Assembly (NCBI RefSeq): GCF_021191695.1
Contig: NZ_JAIWPT010000022.1
Location: 1-52,817 of the forward strand
DNA from: Proluteimonas luteida
GTDB taxonomy: Bacteria; Pseudomonadota; Gammaproteobacteria; Xanthomonadales; Xanthomonadaceae
Direction of reading: 5' to 3'
DNA: 52,817 nt
Shown here: piece after piece, positions 46,464 to 52,817 of the stretch
Position numbering within the stretch: position 1 is the first letter of the stretch
Layout: each line of letters begins with the position of its first letter
The notes under the pieces: generated by a model
The model's input: only the letters and a program-made list of their open reading frames with translations
What the model was told of the DNA's origin: nothing
Databases searched by the model: none
Translations under genes and position numbers: made by a program

Positions 46464-47411
46464 TTACGCCGCTGCAAGGGTGCTTTCAAGCTCGGGCAGG
46501 ATCGCGAACAGATCCCCCACTAACCCGATGTCCGCCACCTCGAAGATCGGCGCATCTGGATCCTTATTGATCGCGACGATGGTGCCGGCGTCCTTGATCC
46601 CGGTCAGGTGCTGGATGGCGCCGCTGATGCCGACGGCGACATACAGTTCCGGTGCGATGATCTTGCCGGTCTGGCCGACCTGCAGGTCGCTGGGGACATA
46701 GCCGGCATCGACCGCGGCGCGGGAGGCACCGATCGCGGCGCCGAGCTTGTCGGCCAGCGACCGGATCAGGCTGAAGTTCTCGGCGCTGGCGAGGGCGCGG
46801 CCTCCGGAGACGACGCGGGTTGCGGTTTGCAGGTCGGGCCGGTCGCTGCGGACGGCCGTGCGATCGACGAGGCGAGTATGTGCCGGCAAGGGCACATCGA
46901 GCGCGACGGCTTCAATCATGGCATTGCCGCCTGCTTCGGCCGCTTGGAACGACGCGATGCGCACGGTGGCGACCAGTGTTCGGTCCCGTGGCGCTTCGAC
47001 GGTGATGATGGCATTGCCTGCGTAGACTGGGCGTCGGAATCGCGATAGCGATTCCACGGCCATGATGTCGCTGAGCTGGCCGACGCCGAGCAGGGCAGCG
47101 ACGCGTGGCAACAGATCCTTGCCGAAAGTGGTCGAGGGAGCGAGCACGTGGCTGTAGTCCTTCGCGAGCGAGGCGACCTGAGGCGCCAGCACGGCGGCGA
47201 GCGGTTCGGCGTTGGCGGGGTGGTTCACGGTCAGCACCTGCGAAACGCCCTGCAGCGCGGCCGCCTGCGTCGCGACGGCGGCAGCATCGGCAGCGAACAC
47301 CGCAATGTCGATCTGCGCACCTTCCATGGCGCTTGCGCAGGTCACGCTCCTGGCTGTGGATGGATTGAGTTGGCCATGGGCGTGCTCGGCGATGATCAGC
47401 ACCTTGGCCAT
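46464..47411 (-). CDS. etfA: Electron transfer flavoprotein alpha subunit
   Basis: A 315-aa ETF alpha (FixB) subunit binding [22 protein letters not shown] at the N-terminus and the C-terminal FAD domain [50 protein letters not shown] and [20 protein letters not shown] are typical. ATG 47411 overlaps the etfB stop (TGATG). Receives electrons from acyl-CoA dehydrogenases and passes them to ETF:quinone oxidoreductase, which is not in this window. Convergent with the GntR gene (33-bp gap). Confidence 0.96.
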   Translation of the reverse strand: MAKVLIIAEHAHGQLNPSTARSVTCASAMEGAQIDIAVFAADAAAVATQAAALQGVSQVLTVNHPANAEPLAAVLAPQVASLAKDYSHVLAPSTTFGKDLLPRVAALLGVGQLSDIMAVESLSRFRRPVYAGNAIITVEAPRDRTLVATVRIASFQAAEAGGNAMIEAVALDVPLPAHTRLVDRTAVRSDRPDLQTATRVVSGGRALASAENFSLIRSLADKLGAAIGASRAAVDAGYVPSDLQVGQTGKIIAPELYVAVGISGAIQHLTGIKDAGTIVAINKDPDAPIFEVADIGLVGDLFAILPELESTLAAA

Positions 47412-48160
47412 CACAGCACCCCCTTCTGCCGGAGTACGGAGACCAGTCCGGCCACGTCCTTGACCAGCACACCCTTGGTGCGGGAGGCAGGGGGGGCGAA
47501 TTTCAGGACCGAGAACTGCGGCGTGGCATCCACGCCGAGGTCATCGAGCGCGAGCGTGTCGAGCGGCTTCTTCTTGGCTTTCATGATGTCGGGAAGTTTG
47601 ACGAAGCGCGGTTCGTTGAGCCGCAGATCTGTGGTTATGACGGCGGGCAGGTCCACATCGAGGGTTTCCAGCCCGGCATCGACTTCTCGAGTCACGCGCG
47701 CAACGCCATCGGCCAGTTCGACCTTTGAGGCGAAGGTCGCCTGCGGGCGATCCCACAGCGCGGCCAGCATCTGCCCGGTCTGATTGTTGTCGTCATCGAT
47801 ACCCTGCTTGCCGAGCAGCACGATCGACGGTGATTCGCGTTCAACCAGTTTTAGCAGGATGCGCGCGGCAGCCAGGGGCTCGACAGCGGCGTCGGCCCGC
47901 ACCAGGATCGCGCGGTCGGCGCCCATCGCCAGGCCGGTGCGCAGTTGCTGCTGCACGTCGTCGGGACCGATGCCGACCACGACGATTTCGGTGGCGTGGC
48001 CCTTGTCCTTGATCCGCAACGCTTCTTCCAACGCGATCTCATCGAAGGGGTTGATGGCCATCTTGACGCCGTCGGTGACCACGCCGCTACCATCGGTTTT
48101 GACCTGGATGCGGACATTTGCATCCACCACGCGCTTGAGGCCTACCAGTATCTTGTTCAC
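47411..48160 (-). CDS. etfB: Electron transfer flavoprotein beta subunit
   Basis: A 249-aa ETF beta (FixA) subunit: MNKILVGLKRVVDANVRIQVK, VKMAINPFDEIALEEALRIKDKG and the signature region VELADGVARVTREVDAGLETLDVDLPAVITTDLRLNEPRF are all present, ending with MKAKKKPLD, the segment involved in docking to dehydrogenases. Upstream partner of etfA in one transcript. ETF genes in xanthomonads are often housekeeping, but here they sit directly between two catabolic blocks. Confidence 0.96.
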   Translation of the reverse strand: MNKILVGLKRVVDANVRIQVKTDGSGVVTDGVKMAINPFDEIALEEALRIKDKGHATEIVVVGIGPDDVQQQLRTGLAMGADRAILVRADAAVEPLAAARILLKLVERESPSIVLLGKQGIDDDNNQTGQMLAALWDRPQATFASKVELADGVARVTREVDAGLETLDVDLPAVITTDLRLNEPRFVKLPDIMKAKKKPLDTLALDDLGVDATPQFSVLKFAPPASRTKGVLVKDVAGLVSVLRQKGVL

Positions 48161-48211
48161 GGTGTGTCTTCTCGAAGTCGTATCGGCGAAGGGAAAAAGG
48201 GGCTGGATGCA

Positions 48212-50351
<2,140 letters not shown>

Positions 50352-50734
50352 GGATCGTTGTTCCTCCTTCGAAACGCGCAGGTGCTCCCACGCCTGATGA
50401 CGTCATGCGCTGCCGTGGGCGGGTCGCGCATCCGCGTCGTCCGGAACGCAGGCGGTGCCATGGATCGGGCGCGGATGCGTCCTGCGTCGAAGGCAAGCTA
50501 GCACCGCGATTTCGCGGCTTTCTTGACAGCTTGCGACATTGGCAGCGCCGCAGGCGGCGGACCGCGGTAGCGATGCGGGCGCCTGCACCGATGCCGCGGT
50601 CCGGTCGCCTCCGGTCCACAGGTTGTCGCTGCCGGTCGTGCGTTGCCGGTGCGCCTGTGGCAACGTCGGGCAGATCCCGTCGAGTCGTGCGTGATGGTCC
50701 GCAAGGCCGCGTTCCGGGGACACCAGGGCTGCAG
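50352..50734. other. 383-bp divergent intergenic region
   Basis: Lies between the thiolase and crotonase genes. Contains a perfect CCGCGATTTCGCGG dyad (50504-50517), followed closely by TTGACA (50523-50528), a consensus -35, but no convincing -10 is seen 16-18 bases further on. No TTGTACGTACAA site and no supported gene. Confidence 0.5.
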
Positions 50735-51520
50735 ATGAGCAATCGGGAACCCGCGCTGCTGTATCGCCGCGACGGCCATGTCGCACGCATCACCTTCAAC
50801 CGTCCCGCGGTACTGAATGCGATCGACGTGGACGTGGCGCGGCTCTTCCTGGAGGTGTGCACGGATATCTCGCGCGACCCGCAGGTGCGCGCCGTGGTGA
50901 TGCAGGGCGCCGGACGTTCGTTCGTCGCCGGTGGCGACCTGAAGGTGTTCCAGCGCGATCCGGCCGACGTGCCGGCCACGCTGATCGATCCGATGCACGA
51001 GGGCCTGCTGCTGCTGGCGCATTCGCCGGCGCCGGTGCTCGCCAGCCTGCATGGCGTGGTCGCCGGCGCGGGGCTGAGCCTCGCCCTGGCCTGCGACCTG
51101 GCCATCGCCGCGGCCGGGACGCGCTTCAACATGGCCTATCTCAACGTCGGCGCCAGTTGCGACGTCGGTGCGTCGTGGACGTTGCCGCGGATCGTCGGCC
51201 TGCGCAGGGCCATGGAGATCGCATTGCTCAATCCCATGCTCGATGCGGCCGAGGCACAGCGCATCGGCATGGTGAACTGGGTGGTGCCGGTGGAGGAACT
51301 GGCCGCGAAGACGGACGAGATCGTGGCACGGCTCGTCTCCGGGCCGCCGCTCGCCACCGGATGGATGAAACGCCTGCTGCGCGATTCGCATGCGCGCGAT
51401 CTGCCTGCGCAGCTCGCCGCCGAGCGGCATGCGTTCGATGCCTGCGTGGCCACGGCCGATTTCGGCGAGGCGCTGGTGGCCTTCGCCGAGAAACGGCTGC
51501 CGCGCTATGAAGGCCGATGA
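50735..51520 (+). CDS. Enoyl-CoA hydratase/isomerase family protein, PaaG-like active site
   Basis: A 261-aa crotonase: RITFNRPAVLNAIDVDVARL, GAGRSFVAGGDLKVF (oxyanion hole), GVVAGAGLSLALACDLAIAA and FNMAYLNVGASCDVGASWTLPRIVG are present. Aligned with rat mitochondrial hydratase, the two catalytic Glu positions (144 and 164) are Ser and Tyr, while an Asp sits where PaaG-type isomerases have theirs (SCDVGAS). It therefore more likely isomerises a double bond than hydrates one. Start ATG 50735; the longer upstream frame is antisense to the thiolase. Confidence 0.88.
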   Translation: MSNREPALLYRRDGHVARITFNRPAVLNAIDVDVARLFLEVCTDISRDPQVRAVVMQGAGRSFVAGGDLKVFQRDPADVPATLIDPMHEGLLLLAHSPAPVLASLHGVVAGAGLSLALACDLAIAAAGTRFNMAYLNVGASCDVGASWTLPRIVGLRRAMEIALLNPMLDAAEAQRIGMVNWVVPVEELAAKTDEIVARLVSGPPLATGWMKRLLRDSHARDLPAQLAAERHAFDACVATADFGEALVAFAEKRLPRYEGR

Positions 51521-51626
51521 TGCCTGGCGCCGCGGCCGTACCTGCGGCGGCCCGCCCGGCATGCGACCGCCTGCATGGCAGGATGGGCGCGCATTCCCCG
51601 AATCAGATGATTCCCGTGAGGACACG

Positions 51627-52433
51627 ATGGACGACGCCAACGCCCTGCTGTTCGATGTCGAGGACGGCATCGCCACGCTGACCCTGAATCGGCCGCACGA
51701 AGGCAATGCCTTGACGCCGGCATTGCTGGCCGCGCTGGAGGACGCGTGGATCCGCGTGGAGCGCGACGATGCGATCCGCGTGGCGATCATCACCGGCGCC
51801 GGCGAGCGGCATTTCTGCACCGGCGCCTCCGTGGGCACGCTGCGGGTCGGGCAGGGCACGCTGCACAACAAGCCGCACGCGCTGGTCAATCGCTTCTCGC
51901 CGCGCATGTGCCACGTCACCAAGCCGGTGGTCTGCGCGGTCAACGGGCTGGTCAACGGCGGCGGCCTGCATTTCGTCGCCGACAGCGACATCGTCGTCGC
52001 CAGCGCGCTGGCGGCCTTCATGGATTCGCACGTCAGCGTCGGCCAGGTCTCGGGGCTGGAATCGGTCGGCATCGCCCGCCGGGCCGGCCTCGGCGCCGCG
52101 TTGTTGCTGGGACTGGCCGGCCGCGCCTACCGCATGCCGGCCGAACGCGCCTGGCAGCTGGGCATGGTCGACCTGCTCGAACCCGGCCCCGGCGAAGCGC
52201 TGGCGCGCGCGCGCGAACTGGCGCGGGCGATAACCGCCAATTCGCCGCAGGCGATGGCGCACACCAAGCGCGCAATCTGGGCCTCGACGGAAATGCCCGA
52301 CCCCGCCGCGCATGACCACGGCTGGGAGCTGCTGAAGTCGCACTGGTCGCATCCGGATTTCGAGGAAGGCCCGCGCGCCTTCGCCGAGAAGCGGAAGCCG
52401 GACTGGGATCCCGATCCCAACGCCCGGCGATGA
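51627..52433 (+). CDS. Crotonase-fold protein with His at both catalytic Glu positions
   Basis: A 268-aa crotonase: TLTLNRPHEGNALTPALLAALE, GAGERHFCTGASVG, VVCAVNGLVNGGGLHFVADSDIV and FMDSHVSVGQVSGLESVGIARRAG are present. The positions of Glu144 and Glu164 in rat enoyl-CoA hydratase are both His here (GGGLHF and DSHVSVG), exactly 20 residues apart as in the hydratase. This argues against a simple hydratase. 6-Oxocamphor hydrolase is a crotonase relative that uses active-site His residues for C-C cleavage, so a ring-opening hydrolase is plausible but unproven. Start ATG 51627, 106 bp after the preceding crotonase. Confidence 0.88.
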   Translation: MDDANALLFDVEDGIATLTLNRPHEGNALTPALLAALEDAWIRVERDDAIRVAIITGAGERHFCTGASVGTLRVGQGTLHNKPHALVNRFSPRMCHVTKPVVCAVNGLVNGGGLHFVADSDIVVASALAAFMDSHVSVGQVSGLESVGIARRAGLGAALLLGLAGRAYRMPAERAWQLGMVDLLEPGPGEALARARELARAITANSPQAMAHTKRAIWASTEMPDPAAHDHGWELLKSHWSHPDFEEGPRAFAEKRKPDWDPDPNARR

Positions 52434-52576
52434 CGGCCACGCCGGCGCGGCCAGGTGATCGGCGGATCGTCCGTTGTGGCAGCGTCCGGTCGCGCCAGGT
52501 GCGTTCCCACAAGCATCGACGAACTGGTTCTGTAGAGAAGTGCCGGCAGGCACGATGAAGCATTCATGGGCAAGCC

Positions 52577-52816
52577 CTAGCTGTGTAAACCCAGCACGTT
52601 GTTCAGCGTAATGCGTGAGATGGGTGGCTTGTAGCCGAGGCTGGCGTGAGGCCGATGCCAGTTGTAGTGATGCAGCCAGCCGTGGAAGGCGTTGGCGCGT
52701 TGTTCGGAGCTGGTATAGGAGCGCGCATAGGCCCATTCGCGCAGGCTGGTCTGGACCAGTCGCTCGGCCTTGCCATTGGTGCGCGGGGTGTAGGGTCGCG
52801 TGCGCAGATGACGCAT
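52577..52816 (-). mobile_element. IS481-type transposase, C-terminal part (cut by window edge)
   Basis: About 79 residues of the integrase core end: YTPRTNGKAERLVQTSLREWAYA, with the last catalytic Glu, and GWLHHYNWHRPHASLGYKPP. The frame is open to the right edge, so the gene continues beyond it. The element end was not located; the 143 bp between the crotonase stop and this frame should contain the inverted repeat. It marks the right border of the catabolic block. Confidence 0.88.
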
Positions 52817-52817
52817 G

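Noticed and set aside
50504..50528. CCGCGATTTCGCGG dyad followed by TTGACA as a full promoter
   Set aside because: No -10 hexamer at 16-18 bases spacing on either strand; reported only as intergenic content.

Overview
The window is high-GC proteobacterial DNA that looks like a Xanthomonadaceae/Lysobacteraceae chromosome (Luteimonas/Lysobacter-like). This is inferred from the coding style, an OmpA with an Ala/Pro linker, paired M13 peptidases, an ABC permease fused to an M1 peptidase, a divergent suhB/trmJ pair and a large TonB receptor. No rRNA, tRNA or CRISPR array was recognised. It splits into a housekeeping/envelope half (1-25.4 kb) and a catabolic half (25.5-52.4 kb), closed by an IS481-type transposase fragment cut by the right edge.

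Housekeeping half: a 2,4-dienoyl-CoA reductase and a quinone-reductase-like enzyme (minus strand); an OmpA porin with a LacI-type palindrome in its leader and a clear terminator; divergent suhB/trmJ; a PhnD-like periplasmic binding protein translationally coupled to a HAMP-GGDEF-EAL protein; an ExoD/CorC-like pair; a DUF47-Pit phosphate module behind a PHO-box-like site; a small membrane protein, an alkyltransferase-like protein (PWHRV, no acceptor Cys) and a rhomboid protease. Two tandem M13 metallopeptidases follow. One has HEMTH, whereas its neighbour has RELSR at the same place and is probably a pseudoenzyme. That degenerate gene is bracketed by an inverted pair of ~150-bp two-hairpin repeats. 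An ABC ATPase and an ABC-2 permease/M1 peptidase fusion end this half.

Catabolic half: an AraC regulator, then CoA ligase, SDR and aldehyde dehydrogenase. A visibly lower-GC segment (about 31.1-36 kb) follows, with a TPP enzyme and a TonB receptor, then DUF1330, an MFS transporter and a CitE-type CoA-ester lyase. Next come cupin and amidohydrolase; a convergent acetyl-CoA hydrolase/transferase; and a tightly overlapping operon of acyl-CoA dehydrogenase, two class III CoA-transferases and a MaoC hydratase, followed by a GntR/HutC regulator. EtfBA, a nitronate-monooxygenase-like flavoprotein, a thiolase and two crotonases complete the set.

Read together, these genes can import a carboxylated, probably alicyclic or aromatic substrate, activate it with CoA, open or shorten it and finish through a substituted-succinyl-CoA route (dehydrogenation, hydration, C-C lysis). 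The substrate is not identifiable from sequence. Two features tie it together: a TTGTACGTACAA-type palindrome before both the cupin gene and the dehydrogenase operon, a likely operator for the GntR protein; and a crotonase whose two catalytic Glu positions are both His, suggesting a C-C hydrolase rather than a hydratase.
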